The notes under the pieces are model-generated. The model saw only the letters and a list, made by a program, of their open reading frames with translations. It ran no database searches and had not been told where the DNA came from. Below, one piece after another: positions 1 to 7,709 of a stretch of DNA of 64,000 bases (position 1 is its first letter; each line of letters opens with the position of its first letter). A program made the translations under genes and the position numbers. Source of the stretch: Alphaproteobacteria bacterium (GTDB taxonomy: Bacteria > Pseudomonadota > Alphaproteobacteria > Micropepsales > Micropepsaceae); assembly GCA_016125165.1 (NCBI GenBank), contig WGMH01000003.1:682001-746000 (forward strand), read 5' to 3'.

Positions 1-1
1 C

Positions 2-244
2 TCCCTGCAGATGCATCACAAGCGGGCCGAACACTGGACCGTTGTGGCCGGCACCGCCAAGGTTACCCGCAATGCAGAGACCTTCACACTGAACGAAAAC
101 GAATCGACTTTCATTCCGCTGGGTGCCAAACACCGGCTTGAGAATGAAGGGACCGTTCCGCTGCATCTCATCGAGGTTCAGTACGGCTCTTATCTTGGCG
201 AGGACGACATCGTGCGCTTCGCCGACAGCTACGGCAGAATCTGA
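2..244 (+). CDS. Mannose-1-P guanylyltransferase / mannose-6-P isomerase, C-terminal end (5' truncated by window edge)
   Basis: This is the last 80 or so residues of a type II phosphomannose isomerase. The visible part is the C-terminal cupin domain, with the typical [11 protein letters not shown] entry strand, a VVAGTAKV strand and the [17 protein letters not shown] exit. In the AlgA/ManC/CpsB family this domain is fused behind a GDP-mannose pyrophosphorylase domain, which would lie upstream of the window. The reading frame is open from base 2, so the ATG at 11 is internal and not the start. The enzyme interconverts fructose-6-P and mannose-6-P and supplies GDP-mannose for surface polysaccharide. 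It ends 22 bases before ugd on the same strand, so the two are probably co-transcribed. A stand-alone isomerase cannot be excluded. Confidence 0.85.
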   Translation, partial: SLQMHHKRAEHWTVVAGTAKVTRNAETFTLNENESTFIPLGAKHRLENEGTVPLHLIEVQYGSYLGEDDIVRFADSYGRI

Positions 245-266
245 CGCTTACTTGCAAGGGTGATCC

Positions 267-1586
267 ATGCGCGTTGCCATGATCGGTACGGGATATGTGG
301 GCCTCGTATCAGGTGCCTGCCTTTCGGAGTTCGGGCATACCGTCGTTTGCATCGACAAAGATGACTCCAAGATCGCCGCGCTGGAAGCCGGACAGATTCC
401 GATCTTTGAACCTGGCCTCGACGAAGTGGTGAAGACCAATGTCGCTGCCAAACGCCTTTCGTTTTCGCGTGATCTGAAACCGCATGTGCAGAATTGCGAT
501 GCCGTGTTCATTGCGGTGGGAACGCCCAGCCGCCGTGGCGACGGCCACGCCGACCTGAGCTATGTGTTCAGCGCCGCCGAGGAAGTGGCCGCCGCGCTCG
601 ACGACAGCTACACCGTGGTCGTGACCAAATCGACCGTGCCGGTGGGCACGGGCCGCAAGGTGGAAGACATCATCCGCAAGGTTCGGCCCGGCGCGCAATT
701 CGACGTGGCGTCCAATCCGGAATTCCTGCGCGAGGGATCTGCCATTGAAGATTTCCGCAGACCGGATCGCGTGGTCGTGGGCTGCGACAGCGAGCGCGCA
801 CGCGAGGTGATGCGCGAACTTTATCGTCCGCTCTACCTGAACGAGACGCCGCTGGTGTTCACCTCGCGCGAAACCTCAGAATTGATCAAATATGCCTCAA
901 ACGCCTTTCTCGCCACCAAGATCGCTTTCATCAATGAGATGGCGGATCTGTGTGAGAAGGTTGGCGCCGACGTGCAGGACGTTGCGCGCGGTATCGGGCT
1001 CGACAAGCGCATCGGATCAAAGTTCCTGAATGCCGGACCGGGCTATGGCGGCTCCTGCTTCCCGAAGGATACGCTGGCGCTCCTGAAAACCTCCGAAGAG
1101 GCCGGTGCGCGCACCCGCATTGTGGGCGCGGTGGTGGAATCGAACGCCGAGCGCAAACTGGCGATGGCGCGCAAGATCGAGGAAGCCTTTGGCGGCGATC
1201 TGAAGGGCAAGACCGTGGCGGTGCTGGGCCTGACCTTCAAACCCAATACCGACGACATGCGCGACGCACCGAGCCTTGTGATCGTTCCCTATCTGCAGGA
1301 GCGCGGGGCAATGGTTCGCGCCTATGACCCCGAAGGCATGCACGAGGCCGCAAAGCACCTGAGCGGACTTGCATTCTGTGCCGACGCCTATGAGGCTCTC
1401 CAGGGCGCAGATGGCGTCGTCATTCTCACAGAATGGAATGAATTCCGGGCGCTGGATCTGGGGCGCGTGCACAAGGCGCTGAAGACCCCCCTGATGATCG
1501 ATTTGCGAAACATCTACCGCCCGGCACAGATGGGGGCAGCGGGCTTCCGTTATGTGGGTGTGGGACGCCCACCGCACGCGGCTTGA
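267..1586 (+). CDS. ugd: UDP-glucose 6-dehydrogenase
   Basis: A 439-residue nucleotide-sugar dehydrogenase that oxidises UDP-glucose twice with NAD+ to UDP-glucuronate, a cytoplasmic precursor for exopolysaccharide. The N-terminal Rossmann motif is GTGYVGLVSG. The catalytic cysteine lies in GYGGSCFPKD (Cys264), preceded by the conserved NPEFLREGSA and KYASNAFLATKI segments. The C-terminal UDP-binding domain shows the usual GLTFKPNTDDMRDAPS. Length is normal for the Ugd/RkpK/TuaD family. The ATG follows an AAGGGTGA ribosome-binding site. It follows the phosphomannose isomerase gene closely and faces a minus-strand terminator. A second dehydrogenase (7706-9049) has a WbpA-type sequence, so the two probably use different substrates. 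Confidence 0.95.
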   Translation: MRVAMIGTGYVGLVSGACLSEFGHTVVCIDKDDSKIAALEAGQIPIFEPGLDEVVKTNVAAKRLSFSRDLKPHVQNCDAVFIAVGTPSRRGDGHADLSYVFSAAEEVAAALDDSYTVVVTKSTVPVGTGRKVEDIIRKVRPGAQFDVASNPEFLREGSAIEDFRRPDRVVVGCDSERAREVMRELYRPLYLNETPLVFTSRETSELIKYASNAFLATKIAFINEMADLCEKVGADVQDVARGIGLDKRIGSKFLNAGPGYGGSCFPKDTLALLKTSEEAGARTRIVGAVVESNAERKLAMARKIEEAFGGDLKGKTVAVLGLTFKPNTDDMRDAPSLVIVPYLQERGAMVRAYDPEGMHEAAKHLSGLAFCADAYEALQGADGVVILTEWNEFRALDLGRVHKALKTPLMIDLRNIYRPAQMGAAGFRYVGVGRPPHAA

Positions 1587-1611
1587 TCAAGCACTGGCAT
1601 TGAGCAAACAA

Positions 1612-1644
1612 CGAAAATGAAAGAGGCACCCGGGAAGGTGCCTC
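1612..1644 (-). terminator. Rho-independent terminator of the minus-strand small gene
   Basis: A perfect 8-bp stem (GAGGCACC at 1623-1630 with GGTGCCTC at 1637-1644) closes a 6-base loop. Read on the minus strand the stem is followed by TTTCATTTTCG, so it best terminates the gene at 1669-1935. It lies in the convergent gap after ugd and could also slow plus-strand transcripts, though no T tract follows on that strand. Confidence 0.75.
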
Positions 1645-1668
1645 CCGATTTCACACAGTAACGACGCG

Positions 1669-1935
1669 TCAGGGCGTGTTGGTTCCGGTCGCTTGATGAC
1701 TATTGTTGTTATTAATCGCCAGGGGAATCGCAATTGCAGCCGCAACGATGCCGCCGATTACGTACGGGTTGGTAAGGAATCGGCCTAGCATCATGCCCTG
1801 AGCCTGCTGAACGCCGGCCGCGCCGCCCGGGGCCAGGTCATCATTTTTTATTGCCGCCGAATCGGCGAGTGCCGCCGTCGCGCTGCCGACCAACATGATG
1901 GCCGCAATGGTAGCGGTACCAATCTTGCGAAGCAT
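1669..1935 (-). CDS. Small secreted protein, YjbE-like (copy 1)
   Basis: An 88-residue protein: a signal peptide ending near ATAALA, a short polar part with LAPGGAAGVQQAQ, one hydrophobic segment (about residues 57-74) and an Asn/Ser/Thr-rich tail. The ATG at 1935 is preceded by GGGGG at a normal distance, which sets the start; a longer open frame upstream has no support. It is a paralogue of the gene at 2287-2556, sharing the MLRK start and the LAPGGAAGV core. The plan (signal, small core, one hydrophobic stretch, low-complexity Thr/Ser tail) resembles YjbE/GfcA of the E. coli yjbEFGH/gfc loci, and YjbF and YjbH homologues lie in this window. The YjbE link is inferred from architecture and context. 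It has its own promoter and terminator. Confidence 0.75.
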   Translation of the reverse strand: MLRKIGTATIAAIMLVGSATAALADSAAIKNDDLAPGGAAGVQQAQGMMLGRFLTNPYVIGGIVAAAIAIPLAINNNNSHQATGTNTP

Positions 1936-1967
1936 GGAATTTACCCCCGAATATCTAATGCTCTGAC

Positions 1968-1997
1968 TGCGTAACGGGAGATACGCGCCGAGGTCAA
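1968..1997 (-). promoter_or_regulatory. Candidate sigma-70 promoter for YjbE-like copy 1
   Basis: On the minus strand TTGACC (1992-1997) is separated by 18 bases from TACGCA (1968-1973). The -35 is good and the -10 is poor. The layout, with a leader of about 25 bases, matches the better promoter of the paralogue at 2590-2619, which is the main reason to list it. Confidence 0.3.
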
Positions 1998-2134
1998 TCG
2001 CAGAACTACGAAAAATGCGAGCCGAAGCGAACATTTCCGCCACAGGGCTTTCAGGACACGAAATTTTGCATCCTTCGGTTGCACCGCCACGTCTGCGTGG
2101 CGATGAACCCTGGCAAAGGTGAAAAGCGGCGACC

Positions 2135-2172
2135 AAAAAAGAATACGGGGCACCCTTTCGGATACCCCGTAT
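2135..2172 (-). terminator. Rho-independent terminator of YjbE-like copy 2
   Basis: An 8-bp stem (ATACGGGG at 2143-2150 with CCCCGTAT at 2165-2172) has a 14-base loop and, on the minus strand, is followed by TTTTTT at 2135-2140. It lies about 115 bases past the stop of the gene at 2287 and separates the two small genes into independent transcripts. The rest of the 1936-2286 gap holds the copy-1 promoter and the decayed repeat at 2238-2285. Confidence 0.85.
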
Positions 2173-2237
2173 CAAAAGCCTTGCAACCAGAGCCCGATAT
2201 TATGGGCCACCAATCATGCTGCCCGCCGGTTGCATCC

Positions 2238-2285
2238 TACCGCCTTGTTCAAGGCGATAACCGCAGCGCAAGCGCAGCAGGCGCG
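2238..2285 (-). repeat. Decayed partial copy of the YjbE-like 3' coding region
   Basis: This stretch repeats, with a few substitutions and one- or two-base indels, the segment at 2331-2378 inside the neighbouring small gene, which encodes its hydrophobic segment and the AFNNGG turn. The repeat lies just past that gene's stop codon and is no longer in a useful frame. It looks like a remnant of a third tandem copy or a partial 3' duplication. By eye about 38 of 47 positions match. Confidence 0.55.
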
Positions 2286-2286
2286 A

Positions 2287-2556
2287 TTAATTCGTCGGCG
2301 GGCTGGTGGTGCTGCTCGCCGGATTGGACTTACCGCCATTGTTGAAGGCGATAATCGCAGCCGTGAGCGCCGCAAGCGTAGCAGCCGTGATCAGAACGCC
2401 CGTCGGGGACATCCAACGGAACTGAGCCTGCTCAACGCCAGCAGCGCCACCCGGAGCAAGCGTATCCTTCTGGGAGTCAGTCCCTGCGAAAGCCGCAGTC
2501 GCACTCGTGGCCACCATGACGGCTGCAATGGCCGTCGTTCCCCATTTACGAAGCAT
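2287..2556 (-). CDS. Small secreted protein, YjbE-like (copy 2)
   Basis: An 89-residue paralogue of the protein at 1669-1935. It has a signal peptide ending near TAAFA, the shared LAPGGAAGVEQAQ core, a hydrophobic segment rich in Ala, Leu and Ile (about residues 52-71) and a Ser/Thr/Pro/Asn tail. An AGGAGG ribosome-binding site 8 bases before the ATG is the strongest in this region and fixes the start. A good promoter lies at 2590-2619, so high expression is likely. As for copy 1, a role in the matrix or export machinery of the exopolysaccharide is inferred from the YjbE/GfcA-like layout and from YjbF and YjbH nearby. No enzymatic motif is present. Confidence 0.8.
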   Translation of the reverse strand: MLRKWGTTAIAAVMVATSATAAFAGTDSQKDTLAPGGAAGVEQAQFRWMSPTGVLITAATLAALTAAIIAFNNGGKSNPASSTTSPPTN

Positions 2557-2589
2557 TATAAGTCCTCCTGACTCGCCTTAACTGTAGCC

Positions 2590-2619
2590 TATCTAGCTTG
2601 GGCCCCGCGGCACTGTCAA
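2590..2619 (-). promoter_or_regulatory. Sigma-70-type promoter of YjbE-like copy 2
   Basis: On the minus strand a consensus -35 TTGACA (2614-2619) is followed after 18 bases by TAGATA (2590-2595). Initiation near 2583 would give a leader of about 27 bases carrying the AGGAGG site. The rest of 2557-2815 shows nothing else that I can support. Confidence 0.5.
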
Positions 2620-2815
2620 TTCAAACCGCCCGCTTTCTGGCCTTTCCAGCATCCTGGCCCTGCGCTGTGACCTGATGACCACACCCCGGACCCGTCACCG
2701 GAATGCGTGAATTTTGCCTGCCGATTGTTACTCGCGCATGAAGGCCGCCAGGACGCGCCGCCCCCCGAGAAAATCAAGCTATTTGATGCAATTTAGCCAC
2801 CCGTCGCTTTGCGGC

Positions 2816-3685
2816 TCAGGCGGGAACCGGCGTATTGCCCTCGTCAAAGACAAGGCTTTGATGGGGAAGCCGGCCGGCCAGATCCGCGCGCGCGATGACG
2901 TAATTTGTCTCGAAATAGCGTTCCAGCTCCTGATGCCAGCGCGCATAGAATTCTATGCCATCGGCGGTCAGCTTGCCGATCCGGTAGGACGTTCCTTCCA
3001 GAAATCCATACACGTCGTAGAGGGTGTGGCCGAAAGCGACCCAGCGCCAGTTGTACTCGAACTGCAAAATGCCAATGGCGCCAGCCTCAAACAGGTGCCG
3101 GGCGCCCTTGATGACGTTGAAATCGTTACCTTCGGTATCGACCTTCACGAGATCAAGCCGCGCGTAGCCGCATTCGGCGGCCAAATCGTCCAGCGCCACG
3201 ACGGGGATTTCCACGATCCCCGCGCCATTCGCCGAATTGCAACCGGATACAATCGCACTGTTGCCGGTATCCGATCCCGTGACCTGAAAGCGAACGGTGC
3301 CGGTCTCAGCGCCAACACCACGGGCATCGAGACAGATTTTCCCCGACGCCATATCCCCGGCAAATCGCTCGCGACACTGGCTGAATTGCGCGTCAGCCGG
3401 TTCAAATGCACGAATGACAAAAGTCTGGTGATCCGCCAGACGCAACGCCGCGCGCATCTGCTCCGTCCAATTTCCCACATTCGCACCCACATCGAAGATC
3501 GTGAGCGGGGCATTCGTCTCAGCTGTTTTCAGAAACCACTGTTGCAGCGCGTATTCGCCATTGGTCTCAGGTTCGTTTCGCAATTCCCGGCGTGCGCCCA
3601 TGTAGAGGAGCCGGCCCAAACGCCAAAGGAACGCTCGGCCAAGCAGGGCCTCCGCCATCCGGTATAAGCGCTCAGTGCGATCCAT
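2816..3685 (-). CDS. FkbM-family methyltransferase
   Basis: A SAM-dependent methyltransferase of the FkbM type. The SAM-binding motif is TIFDVGANVGNWT in the first third, and the family-typical DLVKVDTEGNDFNVIKGA follows past the middle. Such enzymes O-methylate sugars or polyketides; among polysaccharide genes a sugar O-methyltransferase is the natural guess, acceptor unknown. I take the ATG at 3685 (289 residues) because GGAGAAGG stands directly before it; an ATG at 3709 would add eight residues. The gene is divergent from the HAD-UbiA operon, with about 130 bases between them, and lies upstream of the small YjbE-like genes on the same strand. Confidence 0.85.
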   Translation of the reverse strand: MDRTERLYRMAEALLGRAFLWRLGRLLYMGARRELRNEPETNGEYALQQWFLKTAETNAPLTIFDVGANVGNWTEQMRAALRLADHQTFVIRAFEPADAQFSQCRERFAGDMASGKICLDARGVGAETGTVRFQVTGSDTGNSAIVSGCNSANGAGIVEIPVVALDDLAAECGYARLDLVKVDTEGNDFNVIKGARHLFEAGAIGILQFEYNWRWVAFGHTLYDVYGFLEGTSYRIGKLTADGIEFYARWHQELERYFETNYVIARADLAGRLPHQSLVFDEGNTPVPA

Positions 3686-3819
3686 CGCCTTCTCCATTTT
3701 CCGAAGCATCTATGCCATCGCATGGTGAAAGGGCAAATTTGGTTTGCTCTTGCCGCCGGGTTAACGTACCGCCCATTCGCAAAGCCGCTCGCAATAGCGA
3801 TTTGATCGCCGGATCCGTG

Positions 3820-5231
3820 ATGGACGCTGAACAGGATTGCCCGCTGGTCGTCGATCTGGACGGCACACTGATCAATACGGATCTCCTTGTCGAAACCGCA
3901 TTCGAGGTGATGGGGCGGCAGCCCTGGACCGCGTTGAACATGGTTGCATGGCTGGCAGGCGGGCGGGCCAGACTCAAACAGGAACTGGCCGCGCGCGCAC
4001 GCCTCGAGGTGGCGCACCTGCCCTACAATGAAATGGTCCTCGAAAGCGTGCGGGCGGCGCGAAGCCAGGGCCGGCGTGTGATCCTGGCCTCGGCCTCGGA
4101 CGAACGGCTGGTTGCTGCCGTGGCGGATCATCTGGGTCTGTTCGACGCCTGGATGGGCTCGGACGGCACCGTCAATCTCGCCGGAGGCACCAAAGCCGCG
4201 CGCCTTCAGCAGATGTTGGACGGCGGCACGTTCGACTACATCGGCAATTCGCGCCGCGATCTGCCGGTGTGGCGCACGGGCCGCCGCGCAATCCTCGCCA
4301 ATGCACCGGATGGCATCGCGCGGCAGCTGGGGACCATGAACATCCCCTTCGACAGAACGCTGGGTTACGTGGCTGGCTGCGCCTGCTGCGGCCGCATCAA
4401 TGGGCAAAGAATGTTCTGGTTTTTCTGGCGCTGTTCACGGCGCACCGCTTCACGCTTGAGGCGCTGGAACAGGCCGTGCTGGCCTTCATTGCGTTTTCGC
4501 TTTGCGCATCGGCGGTCTATGTCCTGAACGATCTGGTGGACATACAGGCCGATCGCCAGCACCCCGCAAAACGCAAGCGGCCCTTTGCCAGCGGACACGT
4601 GCAGATCCTGCACGGACTGGCATTGGCCCCCGTGCTGCTGGCGATGGCGCTGGTGGCCGGATATTTCGTGTCACCGCATTTCCTCACTGTGCTCGCCTGT
4701 TACTTCGCGATCACGGCCGCCTACACATTTGTTCTCAAGCGGCTGATGGTGATCGACGTGGTGACACTGGCGGTGCTCTACACGTTGCGCATCATTGGCG
4801 GCGCGGTGGCCATTGCCGTTCCCATATCGCAATGGCTGCTGGCCTTTTCCATCTTCCTGTTTCTGTGTCTGGCGCTGGTCAAGCGCTTCTCCGAAATTGC
4901 CCTGCGCGCGGATGCCGGCCTGGATGACACACCGAACCGAGACTATCGCGCGAACGATCTTCCTATCGTCGGCGGCCTGGCGGCAGCATCGGGATACAAC
5001 GGGGTGATCGTGTTTGCGCTCTATCTTTCGAGCGACGCGGTCAAGGCACTCTATGCGCATCCGACAGTGCTTTGGGCCAGCGTGCCGCTTCTGATCTATT
5101 GGATATCGCGCGTTCTGCTGCTGATGCAGCGCCGGCAAATGCCCGATGATCCGGTTGTGTTCGCACTGAGAGACAAGGTGAGCTGGTTCATTGCCGCGCT
5201 CACCATGATGCTTGGCTGGGCGGCGCATTGA
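3820..5231 (+). pseudogene. HAD phosphatase-UbiA prenyltransferase fusion (DPPR synthase-like), frameshifted
   Basis: The first part (frame of 3820) is a HAD phosphatase with the nucleophile motif VDLDGTL (Asp12, Asp14) and GNSRRDLPVW as the late acidic motif. The second part, from about 4362 to 5231 in another frame, is a UbiA-type membrane prenyltransferase starting at GLRGWLRLLRPHQWAKN, with the metal-binding NDLVDIQADRQ and about eight membrane segments. In known fusions these are one protein of roughly 470-480 residues. Here the frame changes between about 4335 and 4362 as if one base were missing, and the UbiA part has no plausible start of its own. The intact protein would transfer phosphoribose to polyprenyl phosphate and remove the 5'-phosphate, feeding the DprE1/DprE2 pair downstream. 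A sequencing error is a real alternative to mutation. Confidence 0.75.
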
Positions 5232-5647
5232 TGCCGGGCACCCAAACGCTCATTGTTCGTTACGCCCTGTTCGCAGGACTTGCGACGCTTGCCAACATCG
5301 CCGCGCAGGAGGCGAGCATCCTGGCTTACGCGGGCGCAAACCATCTTACGGTTTCGATTCTTGCCGGGACAGCCGCGGGCTTTGTGGTGAAATACATTCT
5401 CGACAAGTTCTTCATCTTCTACGACACGACCACCGATGCCGCGCGCGAAGCCGCAAAGATGTTTCTCTATGGCGCCACGGCCATTATTACGACGCTGATA
5501 TTCTGGGGCGTCGAACTTGGCGCATGGGCCATATGGCATACCGCCTTCGCAAAATATTCCGGCGCCGTTCTGGGCCTCTCCATCGGATATGTGGTGAAAT
5601 ATCGCCTTGATCGCCGCTATGTGTTCGGCAGGGCGCGGGCGGCATGA
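5231..5647 (+). CDS. GtrA-family membrane protein
   Basis: A 138-residue protein with four hydrophobic segments and the GtrA-type repeat motifs (FAGLATLAN near the N terminus, VKYILDKFFIF in the middle, VVKYRLDRRYVF at the end). GtrA proteins are linked to handling of polyprenyl-phosphate-linked sugars across the inner membrane. The mycobacterial counterpart Rv3789 lies beside dprE1/dprE2, the same neighbourhood as here. The ATG at 5231 overlaps the UbiA stop (TGATG) and the stop overlaps the next ATG (ATGA), so translation is coupled on both sides. A TTG three bases upstream is an alternative start. Confidence 0.85.
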   Translation: MPGTQTLIVRYALFAGLATLANIAAQEASILAYAGANHLTVSILAGTAAGFVVKYILDKFFIFYDTTTDAAREAAKMFLYGATAIITTLIFWGVELGAWAIWHTAFAKYSGAVLGLSIGYVVKYRLDRRYVFGRARAA

Positions 5648-6972
5648 AAACGCAGGGCTGGGGAAATTATCCGGTCGGCGAGGCTGCGTGGCTGACGCCC
5701 ACCAAGCCCGGCGCCATCGGGCGCATCATCGGCAATACGGACACGTTGATCGCGCGCGGCGCCGGGCGCGCCTATGGCGATGCGGCCATCGGCGCGGGCG
5801 CCACACTCTCCATGCTTGGCATGGACCGCATGATCGCCTTCGATCCCCAATCGCTGGAATTGACGGTTGAAGCTGGCGTGATGCTGGATGATGTCATCCG
5901 CACCTTTCAGCCGCGCGGCTACTTCCCCGCCAGCGTACCTGGCACCAAGTTCGTGACCGTGGGCGGCATGGTCGCTTCCAACATCCATGGCAAAAATCAT
6001 CACAAGGCCGGCACCTTCGGCTCTCACGTGACGCGGATAAGGCTGGTGGGTGCCGACGGCAAATCCACGGCATGCAGCCCAACGGAACAGAGCGAGCTGT
6101 TCCACGCCACCATTGGCGGCATGGGGCTTACAGGCATTATCACCGAAGTCACCTTCCGGATGCAGAAGGTGGAAACCGCCTTCATGCGCAATGAGCTGCT
6201 GGTTGCACGCAATCTCGATGAAGCCATGCGCATCTTCGAGGAATCTCTCGGGTGGTCGTATACGGTGTCATGGATCGACGGACTGGCGCGCGGAAACGCG
6301 CTTGGCCGCTCGCTCGTCATCCGCAGTGAACACGCGAAACTTTCAGAGCTTGATGGATGGCGCGCACGCCAGCCGCTGAAACCGGCACCGCACGCCTTCC
6401 TGAATGTGCCGTTCAACATGCCTGCGATGACGTTGAACACGCTTTCAGTCAGCGCCTTCAACCAGCTGGTGTACTGGAACGGCGTGCGCCAGGAAGGCCC
6501 CCGCATCGATCATTGGAACAGCAATTTCTTTCCATTGGATGCGGTGCATCACTGGAACCGGATTTATGGCGCGCGGGGATTTTTCCAGCATCAATGCGTT
6601 ATTCCCAAAGCCAGGAGTCGCGCCGCCATCGGCGAGATTCTGGACCGCGTGGCGCGCGCCGGAAACCCCTCATTCCTTTCGGTACTGAAGCTGATGGGAC
6701 CGGATGAAGCGGGGCTGATGACCTTTCCCATGGAAGGGTACACGCTGACACTCGATTTTCCGGTGAGCCGCAAAAGTTTCGAGCTTGCCGACGCACTCGA
6801 CGCCATAGTTCTGGCGCATGGCGGGCGGCTGTATCTGACCAAAGATTCCCGGCAGAGCCGCGCGATGGTGGAAGCTGGATATGAGAACCTTCCGCGCTTT
6901 CGCGACCTGCGGGCAGCAAGCGGAGCAGCCAGGAAGTTCAAATCCCTGCAATCGGAAAGGCTTGGCCTATGA
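5644..6972 (+). CDS. DprE1-like FAD oxidoreductase (decaprenylphosphoryl-ribose 2'-oxidase type)
   Basis: A 442-residue flavoprotein of the vanillyl-alcohol-oxidase fold. The FAD domain carries VTVGGMVASNIHGKNHH (HGKNHH at 115-120) and GGMGLTGIITEVT, which match mycobacterial DprE1 closely. In the substrate domain the lysine of TKDSR (Lys400) matches DprE1 Lys418. The cysteine trapped by benzothiazinones (Cys387) is Thr369 here, at the same 31-residue distance from that lysine. The family oxidises the 2'-hydroxyl of polyprenyl-phosphoryl ribose; the SDR encoded next reduces the keto product to the arabinose epimer. Both ends overlap neighbours by ATGA. Which polyprenyl lipid is used, and whether the pathway runs with UbiA frameshifted, is not visible. 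Confidence 0.9.
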   Translation: MKTQGWGNYPVGEAAWLTPTKPGAIGRIIGNTDTLIARGAGRAYGDAAIGAGATLSMLGMDRMIAFDPQSLELTVEAGVMLDDVIRTFQPRGYFPASVPGTKFVTVGGMVASNIHGKNHHKAGTFGSHVTRIRLVGADGKSTACSPTEQSELFHATIGGMGLTGIITEVTFRMQKVETAFMRNELLVARNLDEAMRIFEESLGWSYTVSWIDGLARGNALGRSLVIRSEHAKLSELDGWRARQPLKPAPHAFLNVPFNMPAMTLNTLSVSAFNQLVYWNGVRQEGPRIDHWNSNFFPLDAVHHWNRIYGARGFFQHQCVIPKARSRAAIGEILDRVARAGNPSFLSVLKLMGPDEAGLMTFPMEGYTLTLDFPVSRKSFELADALDAIVLAHGGRLYLTKDSRQSRAMVEAGYENLPRFRDLRAASGAARKFKSLQSERLGL

Positions 6973-7709
6973 CGGCGCGCACGCTTCTCGTTATTGGCGG
7001 AACATCCGACATCGGCCTCGCCATTGCGCGCGAATATGCGGCACATGGATGGGATATCGTTCTCACTGCCCGCAATCCGGATGATGCGGCGCGCAACGCG
7101 GCCGATGTGCAGACGCGATCGGGCCGCGCGGTGCGGGTTCTCCCGTTCGATGTGCTTTCCGCGGCATCGCGCGACGAACTTCTGACGAACCTGGAACCCC
7201 TGCCAGATACGGTCATCTGCGTTGTCGGCGTGCTGGGCGATCAGGCGCGCGGCGAAAGCGATCCCGCCCACGCCTCGGAGATCATTCGCGCAAATTTCGA
7301 AGGGCCCGCCCTGATCCTGGATGCGCTTGCCGCCCGGATGATTACACGGGGCAATGGCACCCTTGTCGGGATCAGCTCTGTGGCCGGCGTTCGCGGCCGC
7401 GGCTCCAACTATCTTTATGGCTCGGCGAAGGCAGGATTTTCCGCGTTTCTTTCGGGATTGCGCAACCGGCTGGCGCCAAAGGGCGTGCATGTGCTGACGG
7501 TGCTGCCGGGCTTCGTGCGCACTCGCATGACAGAGGGATTGAAGCTGCCGCCGCCAATCACGGCCAATCCAGCCGAGGTTGGGCGGGCTGTATTCCGCGC
7601 GGCGGAAATCTCCAGGCGCAACGTGATCTATGTGCGCGCCGTGTGGCGGCTGATCATGGCCATCATCACCGCCATTCCCGAGCGCATTTTCAAGACATTG
7701 AAACTCTAG
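6969..7709 (+). CDS. DprE2-like short-chain dehydrogenase (2'-keto reductase)
   Basis: A 246-residue SDR with the nucleotide motif GGTSDIG, serines at ISSVAG and the catalytic YGSAK. The C-terminal AIPERIFKTL resembles the end of mycobacterial DprE2 (HIPRSIFRKL), which is unusual among SDRs and supports the assignment beyond context. It should reduce the 2'-keto sugar made by the DprE1-like enzyme with NAD(P)H, giving polyprenyl-phosphoryl D-arabinose. It starts within the stop of the preceding gene (ATGA). Its TAG stop overlaps the stop of the convergent dehydrogenase gene by four bases, leaving no room for a terminator. Confidence 0.88.
   Translation: MTARTLLVIGGTSDIGLAIAREYAAHGWDIVLTARNPDDAARNAADVQTRSGRAVRVLPFDVLSAASRDELLTNLEPLPDTVICVVGVLGDQARGESDPAHASEIIRANFEGPALILDALAARMITRGNGTLVGISSVAGVRGRGSNYLYGSAKAGFSAFLSGLRNRLAPKGVHVLTVLPGFVRTRMTEGLKLPPPITANPAEVGRAVFRAAEISRRNVIYVRAVWRLIMAIITAIPERIFKTLKL

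Noticed and set aside
1612..1644. Hairpin as terminator of ugd on the plus strand
   Set aside because: No T tract follows on the plus strand. The T-rich side is on the minus strand, so it is assigned to the small gene.
2119..2571. Plus-strand open frames across the YjbE-like region
   Set aside because: They oppose two minus-strand genes that have signal peptides, ribosome-binding sites, promoters and terminators, and their own translations look random.
4269..5231. UbiA as a separate gene starting at the ATG of 4269
   Set aside because: The first 30 residues would be the HAD coding region read out of frame, and no ribosome-binding site is visible. The conserved UbiA sequence begins only at about 4362.
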